This document shows, piece after piece, positions 1 through 9,482 of a stretch of 64,000 nucleotides of DNA. The stretch's first letter is position 1, and every line of letters starts with the position of its first letter. The stretch is taken from contig OX459110.1 in NCBI GenBank assembly GCA_949775045.1, forward strand, positions 10,797,741-10,861,740. The letters are read 5' to 3'. The notes below the pieces were generated by a model, which saw nothing but the letters and a program-made list of their open reading frames with translations, did not search any database and was not told the DNA's origin. The DNA is from Metridium senile (lineage: Eukaryota > Cnidaria > Anthozoa > Actiniaria > Metridiidae). Both the position numbers and the translations under genes were made by a program.

Positions 1-694
1 AGTTAGCGGCGAGCTGCATTTCCTGTCTCTTGATGTCCATTCTATGTCGACGTACAATGAGGAATATCACCAAGTACGCGTAGATCATGAATGCGCACGG
101 TATGAACGCGAAGATGGTCATCTGCGCTACAAGATGTACAAATCGAATTGACATTCGTACTTCAAATTCCAGAAATGTAAACTCCATGATCAAAAAAGGG
201 ATATTAAGAACAACCGCAGATAACCATGAGAGTTGTATAATATGTAGTACTCTAGTTTTGGTCATTGTATTTTGATAGGCAAATGGACGTACCACCGCTA
301 GATAGCGATCGAATGTTAAAGCACATAGGTTAGCAACTGACGAACTTAGAAACACACTTTGGAAGAAATATACAATACTCCATGTTGGAGGAGGGCACAT
401 CGAATCGCCGAAGTAGACGCAGACGAGCCTTGACGGCGCGTAGACCCCACCGACACATAAATCACCAACTGCCAACGAAAGAATAAACCAGTTGGGCGAT
501 GGATGCTTACGAAGACTGCTCTTCGCAGTGACCAGGAAAATCACTGTTCCATTAGCAAGTAGCGCTAATGTTCCAATTACAGCTAAACATATAGTGTCCC
601 ATAAAGGTGGCAGTGGTGAAGGTGATGGTGTGAAGGCATTGCTAAAAGACACATTGGACGTCGTATTATAGGTGGAATTGTCTTGTAAAACCAT
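1..694 (-). CDS. Rhodopsin-class (class A) GPCR, 5' part, truncated by window edge
   Basis: Read on the minus strand from an ATG at 694, the frame stays open for 231 codons to base 1, so the gene continues outside the window. The N-terminus is extracellular, with three N-glycosylation sequons (N6, N10, N14). TM1 lies near 35-57 with the conserved N48 (LANGT). TM2 has the conserved Asp (LAVGD, D78), and TM3 ends in a canonical DRY at 129-131 (FDRYLAVVRPF). TM4 is near 152-170 and TM5 near 187-212; the basic start of loop 3 (RRHRMDIKRQ) is at the edge. The second extracellular loop is short and has no cysteine, as in the melanocortin/adenosine/cannabinoid-like receptors, so the usual TM3-ECL2 disulfide may be absent. 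No intron interrupts the coding part; an acceptor-like cgtacttttcag just upstream (about 718) suggests a 5'UTR intron. The ligand cannot be named from sequence. An out-of-frame ATG lies 11 bases upstream of the chosen start. Confidence 0.88.
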   Translation of the reverse strand, partial: MVLQDNSTYNTTSNVSFSNAFTPSPSPLPPLWDTICLAVIGTLALLANGTVIFLVTAKSSLRKHPSPNWFILSLAVGDLCVGGVYAPSRLVCVYFGDSMCPPPTWSIVYFFQSVFLSSSVANLCALTFDRYLAVVRPFAYQNTMTKTRVLHIIQLSWLSAVVLNIPFLIMEFTFLEFEVRMSIRFVHLVAQMTIFAFIPCAFMIYAYLVIFLIVRRHRMDIKRQEMQLAAN

Positions 695-720
695 ATTGTC
701 GGCATCTGTATCAATCTGAA

Positions 721-1490
721 AAGTACGAGTTATATACTGGTTGAGAATTATATTCCATTATGGACTTTGAATATATATGATATTGATTCAAAGATGTTAG
801 ATATTCATTATTAATTTAGGGTAACACATTAAAATACGCGCGCGCGCTTTGAAAATAATCAAAATATATCGAAAAAGAATTGGATTTAATTCACATTAGC
901 TTCACTCACATATTAATTTTTTTGCGGTTTTGATATGTTTGATATGAGAGATTCGTTAGTATTTCGTTACAGATGGGAAATGAATATTGAACAATTGCAT
1001 TAGGTTACAATCTACAATCTAGAGAATATCGACTCGATATTGATTGAAGTAGTGACAAAGTCACCGCAATTTACCAGCTATTTCATAATCTATCAGAAAC
1101 TTGAAATGCGATGAAACGAAAGTCTGTCATTGGATACGAATCAAACTGAAAGGAGTATAAAACACAGACACGCAGATGGTTGTGTAAAATAAATTGATAA
1201 ATTTCATTAAGTTACGAACCTCGATTAGGTATTAAATAATGTACTTAAATAATGCTCGTAATTTAACACGGCCTGTAGAATAAGATTTAATGTGCGGTTA
1301 CTTGACAAGAACTTGCGGTTGGTTTCGACGATCTACAAAGTAAATAAACCGTGAAAAATACTAAAACTAAAAAAAAATATTCAAGATTTTCACTACGTTA
1401 CTAAATTTATGGCTATAGGAAGGGAAATAGATCTATCAACTATTTGTTTTCAACTTTAGACATTATTATTCAATGTTTTGGAGAAAAAAA
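721..1490. other. AT-rich intergenic stretch, no gene seen
   Basis: All frames are broken and no splice-bounded open exon was found. A short (CG)n run sits at about 835-847. It is probably 5' flank of the leftmost GPCR gene, but no promoter element could be assigned. Confidence 0.5.
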
Positions 1491-2065
1491 TGAAACACAA
1501 ACTAATGTGCAGTATAATATAATATGTAAAATAACCTAAAAGTAAATAAAGTTTTCATAAAGACACCTGATAATTTTGTTTTCGCTACCCACCCAATAGA
1601 GCGCAGATTTCAAACATTTATCGTAACCCGCAGATGAGATTTTTTACAGTTTAACAAAAATGAAACATAAATTGATCTTCACTATGTACAACCTGAGTTT
1701 TCGTATTAAAAAAATGATCATTTCCCTTTCGCTACTCACCCAAAAGAGCGCGAATTTCGACCATTTAACTTAAGCCGCAGATGAGATCTAACAAAAATGA
1801 GACATAAATTGATGTGCACTGTGTATAACCCGAGTTATTGTAAAAAAAAACTTGATCGCTTTCCTTTCGCTACTCACCCAAAAGAGCGCAAATTTCGACC
1901 ATGTATCTTAAAACCGCAGATGAGATCTAACAAAAATGAAACTTATAAATTGATGTGCGCTGTGTATAACCTGAGTTTTCGTAAAAAAAAGTGATCGCTT
2001 TCTATTCGCTATACTTACTCAAAAGAGCATAGGCCTTGACTATTTATCTAAATCTGAAGATAAGT
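1491..2065. repeat. Tandem repeat, ~138-bp unit, about 4 diverged copies
   Basis: Units start near 1491, 1661, 1798 and 1937 with a shared core (aaaatgaaacataaattgat), then gagttttcgtaaaaaaa, then cgctactcacccaaaagagc, then ccgcagatgagatctaac. Spacings are about 170, 137 and 139 bp. A 65-codon open frame at 1797-1994 is only a by-product of the repeat. Confidence 0.85.
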
Positions 2066-2120
2066 ATTTCTTCCGTACTAGTCTAGGTGACAATTACGTC
2101 TTGTCGTAATCCTCTAGCTG

Positions 2121-2306
2121 TCATCTGCTTCCAGCATTTGACTTTCTCAAAACACGCACAGCTCTATAACGTACAATTACAGATCCCCACCACCAAATCA
2201 TATGCGCATAAATCATATTAAAAAAATTCAATTTTCCGCCTTCTCCAACGTAAACAAAATATAAACTGTTTGAAGCACCTGTTAAAGCCAACGCTGATAA
2301 AACCAT
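2121..2306 (-). CDS. Possible orphan membrane-protein exon (low confidence)
   Basis: A 61-codon minus-strand frame starts at an ATG (2306) preceded by an acceptor-like agtccccag. It encodes two hydrophobic stretches: MVLSALALTGASNSLYFVYV, and a Trp-rich FNMIYAHMIWWWGSVIV. A basic tail (RYRAVRVLRKSNAGSR) and a stop follow. The composition looks more like real coding than the surrounding repeats. I recognise no family, and no partner exon was identified upstream. It could be the last exon of a gene with distant exons, a gene relic or chance. Confidence 0.2.
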   Translation of the reverse strand: MVLSALALTGASNSLYFVYVGEGGKLNFFNMIYAHMIWWWGSVIVRYRAVRVLRKSNAGSR

Positions 2307-2511
2307 GGAACTGACTGGGGACTACCTACTACTTAAAACACATGAAAGACAAAATAGTAATACAAAGAATTAATTAAGAATTACCACTTTTTTTCGTTTG
2401 ATATCGTCTAAAGGTTCAATGTACTGCTTTGGGTATGTATAATTAAATAATGAATAACAGTTTCGTTCTGTTCTAATTTTAGTACAGATACCGAGACAGG
2501 TATTATTGGCA

Positions 2512-2775
2512 TACACCTATTTCAAAAAGGTTGTCTGAGGTTATTGGTTATTCCATGACCGTAATGAATTATGAGCATACACCTATTTCAAAAAGGTTGT
2601 ATGAGGTTATTGGTTATTCCATGACCGAAAGGAGTTATGGGAATACACCTATTTCAAAAAGGTTGTCTGAGGTTATTGGTTATTCCATGACCGAAAGGAG
2701 TTATGGGAATACACCTATTTCAAAAAGGTTGTCCAAGGCGATAGGTCATTCAAAGACCTTAAACAAACCATATTA
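2512..2775 (+). repeat. Tandem array of a 66-bp unit that begins with a MITE terminus
   Basis: Four copies start at 2512, 2578, 2644 and 2710, exactly 66 bp apart; the last is truncated and diverged. Each begins tacacctatttcaaaaaggt and continues with gaggttattggttattccat. The first 20 bases match the terminal inverted repeats of several MITEs in this window (for example 11592-11864 and 50855-51152). The array is therefore an amplified transposon end, not a gene, although its 66-bp period keeps one frame open. Confidence 0.9.
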
Positions 2776-3021
2776 ACTGAAAGGCGAATAGAAATCGAAA
2801 TGTTTATATGTTGCTAATAGGATTACAGGATTTTCTTCATATGTCTAATCCGACTCCTAATCTATTTACAAACGATTGCTAAAAAAAGCCATAATATATA
2901 TACATATCAGTAGAGAATAATACATGGGCGCGCGGAGATACTAAATTTATCTTTGTGTGTTGAAAGCGGCATCTCTCACGAGTGAGCGATATTTCACACG
3001 AGAAGAAAATATCGTATCTCC

Positions 3022-3194
3022 TATTATATTATATTATATTATATTATATTATATTATATTATATTATATTATATTATATTATATTATATTATATTATATT
3101 ATATTATATTATATTATATTATATTATATTATATTATATTATATTATATTATATTATATTATATTATATTATATTATATTATATTATATTATAT
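3022..3194. repeat. (ATATT)n pentanucleotide microsatellite
   Basis: About 35 uninterrupted copies of a 5-bp unit. All three frames read as open because the unit contains no in-phase stop, so the apparent proteins here are artefacts. Confidence 0.98.
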
Positions 3195-3295
3195 TCGAGG
3201 GCATGTAATGTTCTGTTTATAACATGAAATCCTCATTCAAATCAAATTTAAAACGGCAATATTTAATAATGATTATTGATGGAACTGAAATTTTC

Positions 3296-3655
3296 TTAAT
3301 TGAGGTAACTGGATTATCATTTTAATTGAGGTAACTGGATTATCATTTTAATTGAGGTAACTGAATTATCATTTTAAATGAGGTAACTGAATTTTTCTTA
3401 ATTGAGGTAACTGAATTTTTCTTAATTGAGGTAACTGAATTTTTCTTAATTGAGGTAACTGAATTTTTCTTAATTTAGGTAACTGAATTTGTCCTAATTG
3501 AGGTAACTGAATTTTTCTTAATTGAGGTAACTGAATTTTAATTTTAATTGAGCTAACCAAATTTTTTACTTAATTGAGATAACTGAATTTTTCTTAATTG
3601 AGGTAACTGAATTTTTCATAATTGAGGTAATGTTATTTTTCTTAATTGATGTAAG
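3296..3655. repeat. ~24-bp minisatellite (aattgaggtaactgaatttt type)
   Basis: About 15 units of ttaattgaggtaactgaatt plus ttc, with small variants (ggattatcat in the first units). A detached piece of the same repeat lies at 4020-4065, so the array continues beyond an insertion. Confidence 0.93.
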
Positions 3656-4019
3656 TAATTCCCGCCAAGGGCATATTAATCAATTAATTATTTGTACATT
3701 TATAATACATACATATCTATATATTATACTATATATTTACTTATATTTATATACGATATATACTATTACTATGTGCTATACTATATATTATACTTTACAT
3801 CATATTATATATTATTTAACACATATTATTATACCATATATACATCATATATATATTTTCTTATTATTATTGTAAATAGTGTTAGTTTAGTAGTCTATAG
3901 TTTACATTAATTTAGTTAAATTGTAATTAGTATTGTAAAGCATAGAGACGTTGTATTATGCTTAATAAATTATTATTTTTTATTATATAATATTTTTTCT
4001 CACATGTATCTGTAAATTT
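3656..4019. mobile_element. AT-rich insertion splitting the 24-bp minisatellite
   Basis: The stretch between the main array and its detached piece (4020-4065) has a different make-up. It ends in gcttaataaattattatttt, which resembles the A/T-rich 3' tails of non-LTR retrotransposons. It is probably a truncated retroelement 3' end. There is no coding potential, and target-site duplications were not resolved. Confidence 0.4.
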
Positions 4020-4188
4020 GTCTTAATTAAGGTAACTGATTTTTTCTTAACTGATGTAACTTATTGTTTCGTTTTGGATCAAATAACCATAGATTTCACA
4101 AATCCAAAACCCACTATAAATATGAACCATCAATGCAGAAGTACCTTCAATCCTATAGTAAGTTTAGTTTATATCCTCCATGGAACGG

Positions 4189-4515
4189 CTAGCCGTTGGG
4201 ACTACTCCTTGGGACTGGTCTGGCCCAAACGTCCAGCCAGCTATGAAATTCTTTCTTCTTCATCATCATTGTCCTGATCTGGCCTCTGTCGAGGCCCGTC
4301 CATTTTTCTAATTTTAGCCAGCGATCGTGTGAGTATTTACGTTGGTTTTTGGCGAAGAGTATCTGCTTCTGTGGCATGAAATTTTCCATGCGTACCACAT
4401 GACCGAGCCAACGCATCGTTTGTTTCCGGATGAAAACGTCAAGACGACCAGCACCGGTGATGCGGTAGATGTCATCGTTGTTGTAGATGTATGCGTAGTC
4501 CCACTCTTGATGCGC
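4189..4515 (-). pseudogene. Non-LTR retrotransposon (LINE) C-terminal fragment, broken
   Basis: A minus-strand frame upstream of 4416 reads DDIYRITGAGRLDVFIRKQ and then MRWLGHVVRMENFMPQKQIL, ending at a stop near 4189. RWLGHVxRM followed by a basic stretch is the familiar C-terminal region of LINE reverse-transcriptase polyproteins, after the palm and thumb. The upstream end changes frame near 4490-4500 (RAYNQRIKSGTTH is in another frame) and no RT catalytic motif is present. It is a short dead fragment. Confidence 0.6.
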
Positions 4516-4599
4516 TGGTTATAAGCTCGTAGTGATTCTGAATACTAAATTCTGAATTCTATGCAAAATAAACTTTGCCATGCATGGTGATTTGTTAAC

Positions 4600-4712
4600 T
4601 CTCATTCCCTTCCCCTATTCAATGTTGATGTTTGGTTCTTGGGATTTCCATAAAAAAGCTCAGATCGACGAACACACCTTTGACCGATCAACATTGTTAT
4701 GGGGGATAGGAG
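4600..4712. mobile_element. Hairpin-forming repeat (MITE-like), caatgttgat family
   Basis: cccttcccctattcaatgtt is echoed in inverted form by gatcaacattgttatggggg about 90 bp later. The same CCCC...caatgttg arrangement recurs at 6665-6750. Confidence 0.5.
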
Positions 4713-4859
4713 TAAAGTGTCTCATTTATTTTGCGAAAGATTGTAATATAGATAGTATAGTTAAAAAGGGTTTCCAAGATAAATTAGATTGCAAAAGTAA
4801 ATAGGTCCAATTAAATTAAATTAAATTTTATTTCACACACATTAACCTATTTACATGTA

Positions 4860-5112
4860 CATAGAATTTGTTTCAGGAAAGTAATGTCATATACAGTTGG
4901 AAGCTGATGAAAAGACAACAATGCAATGTAATGCTTAATGTAATGCTTAATGACCGTCGTCTCAAAGATATTGTTCTGTTGCAATCTCAACCTGTTAAAG
5001 AAAAGAAAAAAATATCGCGCGCTAATCAAAATCTTTTGTTACTTCTCACCTACAATACCATATATGGTAATCGCATTGTTTTCAAGATTGCATACGGTAT
5101 CTTTAATTTGAT
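4860..5112. repeat. Dispersed duplicate, inverted copy at ~17490-17670
   Basis: caatctcaacctgttaaaga, ttttgttacttctcacctac and caataccatatatggtaatc reappear in reverse complement at 17500-17650. The two copies lie downstream of ApeC-like gene A and between genes D and E, so they may be remnants of duplications that built the cluster. Confidence 0.6.
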
Positions 5113-5118
5113 ACGGTA

Positions 5119-5266
5119 TAGAGTGATTTTCATATGACCGTGAAAGAATAGGCACACTAATAGTTAGTAGTAAACACTAAACCCATTGCTTTCTTTTGTT
5201 CTTTATCAACTACCACAAACTTATAAATGGTCTATGTTCTTGCACGGTCATATGAAAATCACTCTA
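5119..5266. mobile_element. TA-flanked MITE, 22-bp perfect TIRs
   Basis: TA-gagtgattttcatatgaccg...cggtcatatgaaaatcactc-TA spans 148 bp with no coding capacity. The TA duplication points to the Tc1/mariner superfamily. It lies just beyond the 3' end of gene A and may serve as part of its 3'UTR. Confidence 0.88.
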
Positions 5267-5278
5267 GCAATTATATGG

Positions 5279-6888
5279 CTATTTACAACAAGTACTGATA
5301 TCTAGGTATCCTGTTTTGTGTCCCTTCCAGTAAAATATGCTACTCGTTCCAAATCTTCCTCGTTGTACATAATTTGGTGTGTCATCGACGAGACTCATTC
5401 TTATATGTCCGCTTTTAAAACTGAATCCATCTCTGATGTAGTTACAGTTTTGGCCATTGCCGCTTAATGTACAGTAATTGCCTTCAGGCCAACGACCTGC
5501 CCATGGGCCTACAAACACAACGATATAGGAATGAAATCATGAATCGTAATCGTTATCGTTATCGCGATTTTAGTAGTCATTGTTATGATGATGATAGTGA
5601 CAATAATGATGATGATTATGATGATAATGACAATAATGACGTTTATGATGATAATGATGACAATGATAATGACAATAATGATGATAATGATGACAATGAT
5701 AATGACAATAATGATGGTAATGATAATGATAATGATGGTAATGATGATAATGATGATAATTACAATAATGATAATGATGATGATAATGCATGATTATGAT
5801 TATTATGATGATGATAATGATGATAATGACAATAATAATGATTATGATGATAACGACAATAATAATGATGATAATAATAATGATGATAATAGTAATGATG
5901 ATAATGATAATGATGATGATTTTATTATTGAATGGAAATTATTATGATAATGACAAAAATGATGGTAATGATAGTAATGATATCGATGGTAATGATGGTA
6001 ATGATGGTAATGATATCGATGGTAATGATGGTAATGATATCGATGGTAATGATGGTAATGATGGTAATGATGGTAATGATGGTAATGATATCGATGGTAA
6101 TGATATCGATGGTAATGATGGTAATTATGGTAATGATGGTAATGATGGTAATCCAAATGAAGGAGTTATAGAATAATGATTCTATGATAATGAATTAATT
6201 ATCGTCATCATTGAATATTTGATGATAAAAAAATTAACTAAAAACACTGCAACTAATTTTAAAACTGAACTCAAAACATTTCTCTTTTGTAAATATTTTG
6301 ACACCGTTCCTATTTTGTAAGAGCATTGAGTTTAAAAATGCGCATAGTAAGCACCTAGTATAAATAAATAAATAAATAAATAATAATAGTTTCCATAGTT
6401 ACCTAGCCATGTCGCCGTTTTCTCCAGGTCTCGTTTAGCCTCGTCCAGTTCATCTCGCAGTTTTCTCAGTTGTTGTTCTTGAGAGAGAAGGTACATCCTC
6501 AGAGCTGGGATATTTGTGGGCATTGATTGCTAGTAATAAGAACATTGTATCAATTTTAAAAGAAATGAAATGCTCGATGTACAAATCTATAATCATGTGC
6601 AAAATACCTTGGGACATTATCTGGTTTTTACATGAAAAATATTTCAACATCATTTTTCCGTTTCCCCCTCTCCCCGTATCAATGTTGAGTTTTGGGAATG
6701 TGAAACGGTTGTAACTTGAAAGAACCAATCAACATTGCTCAGGGGGGAAGGGGATTTGCAAATCAAATTGATTCATTTTGTATATTTTTTAAAGAACAAA
6801 CAAAATCGCTCATAAAAATGTGACCCAACAGTTTTGCACATGCATGATTGTAGATTTTGAAATATTATTTGCTCTCGACTTGCTTACC

Positions 6889-6919
<31 letters not shown>

Positions 6920-7027
6920 CTACTTACTTACTTACTTACTTACTCACTTACTTACTTATTTACTTACCTTTTTTGCCGATATAAAGGCAACAAGAGCACA
7001 CAATGTAAACACGAAAATTAGCTTCAT
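5279..7027 (-). CDS. Secreted half-ApeC (apextrin C-terminal-like) protein, gene A
   Basis: Spliced by eye from three exons: 6968-7027, 6403-6529 and 5508-5279 (phases 0 and 1, GT-AG), giving 138 aa. Residues 1-18 form a signal peptide (MKLIFVFTLCALVAFISA). Residues 21-62 form a charged coiled coil (LRKLRDELDEAKRDLEK). Residues 63-138 are the Cys-rich module, starting GRWPEGNYC and ending STCCK. WPxGxYC...CC matches the C-terminal half of the ApeC domain; in amphioxus, ApeC proteins bind bacterial peptidoglycan. This is the most diverged of the five paralogues: it has four module cysteines (75, 84, 136, 137), and the middle pair present in the others is missing. It is arranged head-to-head with gene B. 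Role in innate recognition or extracellular matrix is inference. Confidence 0.82.
5583..6160. repeat. Interrupted trinucleotide/9-mer repeats in intron 2 of gene A
   Basis: 5583-5933 is a drifting gatgataatgacaat repeat; 5941-6160 is a cleaner ggtaatgat array with periodic gatatc. Both lie inside the 894-bp intron 2 (5509-6402). Apparent Asp/Asn-rich or His/Tyr-rich open frames on both strands come from the repeat and are not genes. Another short (AATA)n run sits at 6362-6386, just before exon 2's donor. Confidence 0.95.
6590..6755. mobile_element. Dispersed repeat with terminal hairpin in intron 1 of gene A
   Basis: atcatgtgcaaaataccttg ... acattatctggtttttacat ... tttttccgtttccccctctc is repeated almost exactly at 12336-12415, which marks a dispersed element. 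The hairpin 6665-6748 (cccctctccccgtatcaatg ... aacattgctcaggggggaag) belongs to the same family as 4600-4712. Confidence 0.6.
6886..6968. repeat. (CTTA)n microsatellite abutting the exon 1 donor of gene A
   Basis: About 20 copies of a 4-bp unit, with variants, run directly into the donor. In the sense of gene A they read gtaagtaagtaagta, so every unit resembles a 5' splice site. Confidence 0.93.
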
Positions 7028-8244
7028 TTTGCTTTGTCTATCCATGTACTAAGTTAGTTGGTTTACGACTTGATTGAAATTCCCTTTCGATCGATATCAA
7101 ACCGTCCAATAAAGCATACGTATGATAACTATTAAGGTTTAAATTCTCTCTTTCTTTGACAACCTGCCAGTTGTATTGAACCTCAATATAATCGTTGTTT
7201 GACTTGGGTTATGATTACCCTATAGTTAGAATTGTACTTTGTTCTGATACAGTCTACCAGTATAGCGTTCTTTAGCACTTCGTGTGGCATAAACGCCCTA
7301 TATATATACTCTCTACGTAATGATTATCGGAACGTAAACGTGGCCATAGTCAACTGTAATATGAGACATTGTTCCTGTATCGCAGTCTGAACGATAACAC
7401 GTTTGACGAACCAAGGTTATTAAAGTGATAGCTATCGATGTAATTGCTGTCATGCAGTAGAGCGTGTGCGAGGTCATCCCGGGTTAATTCATCAGTGATA
7501 TTTTTTTGAAGTGCATCTACTTGAGGGGAGCTGAGAGATCAGCGACTGAACACGGTACAAAAACTAGGGTGGAGAAACACAGTTCAAAAACCTGAAATAT
7601 AACGGGAGATGTGAGATATTACTGGAAGAAAATAGGGAGAGGGAAATACCTAAAGAAATTGTGGGACACGGAAAAAAAATGTGAAGAATAGGGAGAATGT
7701 GTGTTTTACTTCCCACTATCTTGTTGGTACAGGGTGTGGTTAATACGACTGCATAAATATTGATACGTACATATTTTAATAATAATATTTTTAATGTGGT
7801 TCGCCGGACACAACTGATATATTTCACAATTAAGGAAAGGAAAAGGAAAATTCATAAAAGTAATTGTGCACCTTGAGAAAGGCTTTTATGCGTATTTTTA
7901 GGGTTCATTTTCAAAATCCCCTGTGACTTTAAACCCTAACAGTGGCGAACGGGAGATGGGGAAAGGCTAGATTGTACTATCAAAAAGGCTGCACGTTTAC
8001 TCGTTAATGCCCAAGGTATTTTACAAATGATTGTAGAATGTCTGCACGGTATTCATGTAAGCGATCACGGAAGTAAAGTGACGTAGTAAGCAAGGTCAAC
8101 CCAGGTTAAATGGCTTCCTTTTAACGTGAACGGTATCATCGCCGATATATCAAATTACTGCTATCAACAAACACTATATATTCAGGTAATTTAAGCAATT
8201 TAGTAGTGTTAGAAATATACAGTTTATATACGTCGCGAAGAATT
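7028..8244. promoter_or_regulatory. Shared divergent intergenic region between genes A and B
   Basis: The start codons of A (7027,-) and B (8245,+) are 1.2 kb apart and divergent, so this stretch must hold both promoters. TATA-like stretches occur at 7297-7306 (ctatatatat) and 8172-8180 (ctatatatt). No open exon was found in either strand apart from a short frame at 7564-7827 that has no support. Confidence 0.45.
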
Positions 8245-9482
8245 ATGAAGTCGTTGGTTGTCGTCGTTGTTTTGTTTCTTCTTTGCCTCAAAGGTGCTCA
8301 TCAGGTTAGTTTCGCTGCATGTTCCTTTGATGAATTGTAAATAACCGTTACATTTTAATACTTTCCTTTGGACTATCGAAACAATACTTTATACAATAAT
8401 TATTTAGGTATTTAAGATCATTTATGCAAAAATTCAGCTCTTAAAACCTAGGTTTTGACATTTTTACAATTTCCAGCCATTTTCGTCCAAGTACCCCTGT
8501 AATTATGGCTGAGTGTATCCGTAATGCAATATGTATGTTATTCTTCGAGTCTTCTTACGGCGTCTTTATTGCGAGATGAAGTCATTACTTATACTTATTG
8601 AGTGGTCAATACTTATATGTTTCTGCTGGGATCACACACTTTCTTCGGTAATTTGACCACACAACACTGCATGCTTCATTGTTAATAGTGTTTCACTCTT
8701 TCCTTTTTCACTTCGAATGACTACGCATAAAGATGCTTTTTCATTCAATTCATGTCGGTAAGACTTGTAGTCAAAACAAACCCAGCCTAAGACAAACAAT
8801 TATTACTTGACTCTATTCAGTTTAAAAACAGAGGGGCTCATGTTATGCTTTAGTATAGCTATCGTTTATGTCGTCGTTTCATGACTTTGGTAGTATTAAA
8901 ATAGCATGTAACACTTGTGTAATTCATTAATGCCAGACCAAGATACCTCAATCTATTATACGAGAATTACAGTATCAGAACACAGTGATGGATGCATTGA
9001 GACGAGAACTTAAAACCACTAAACATGAGGTTAAAAATGTTAGCGCCATGAGAAGTGAGTATTCAAGTCTGTTGTTGTTGTCATGTATTTGTTTCTTTGT
9101 CAAATACTTCCTTCCTTCCTTCCTTCTTTCCTTTGTTCTTAACTTTCGATCCTTCCTTCTCTCTTTTCTTCCTTCCCTCATCTCTGTTTCGTGACATACG
9201 CATGCAGACGTACACATATCCGTCCATCATACAGTTTTAGTCTGACGTTTCTATGTTTTCTTGACAGAAATGTGGCCCATGGGTTTTTACTGCATATTAG
9301 CCAATGGCAAATGTCCTCCAGGATTCACGCCACGATCAGGCTATCTAAAGGGTATCAACACCATTGGGAGCCATAGTCTTTACATATCCCCTGTTCAGTT
9401 TGGTAGCAGTAGTATTCAGTGTTACGATAAAAAATGCACTTCTAGTCGTGGCAATCTTATTATTAACGCTTGTTGTAAATGA
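8245..9482 (+). CDS. Secreted half-ApeC (apextrin C-terminal-like) protein, gene B
   Basis: Exons 8245-8304, 8937-9054 and 9268-9482, phases 0 and 1, all GT-AG, give 130 aa. Exon 1 encodes a signal peptide (MKSLVVVVVLFLLCLKGAHQ). Exon 2 encodes a short amphipathic helix (LRRELKTTKHEVKNV). Exon 3 holds the Cys-rich module KMWPMGFYCILANGKCPPGF and ends in NACCK. The cysteines are 68, 75, 111, 116, 128 and 129; the 111/116 pair matches genes C-E. B is the only member on the plus strand and lies head-to-head with gene A. The function is probably like its relatives: a secreted ApeC-type lectin or immune effector, or a matrix protein. No poly(A) signal is obvious directly after the stop. Confidence 0.82.
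9105..9182. repeat. (CCTT)n-type microsatellite in intron 2 of gene B
   Basis: Imperfect ttccttccttccttctttcc run within intron 2 (9055-9267), ending ~85 bp before the exon 3 acceptor (ttttcttgacag). Confidence 0.9.

Noticed and set aside
2957..3227. Long Tyr/Ile/Leu-rich open frames
   Set aside because: They are translations of the (ATATT)n microsatellite, open in every frame.
5467..6176. Asp/Asn-rich, Met-rich and His/Tyr-rich frames on both strands
   Set aside because: Trinucleotide-type repeats inside intron 2 of gene A; all frames are equally open.
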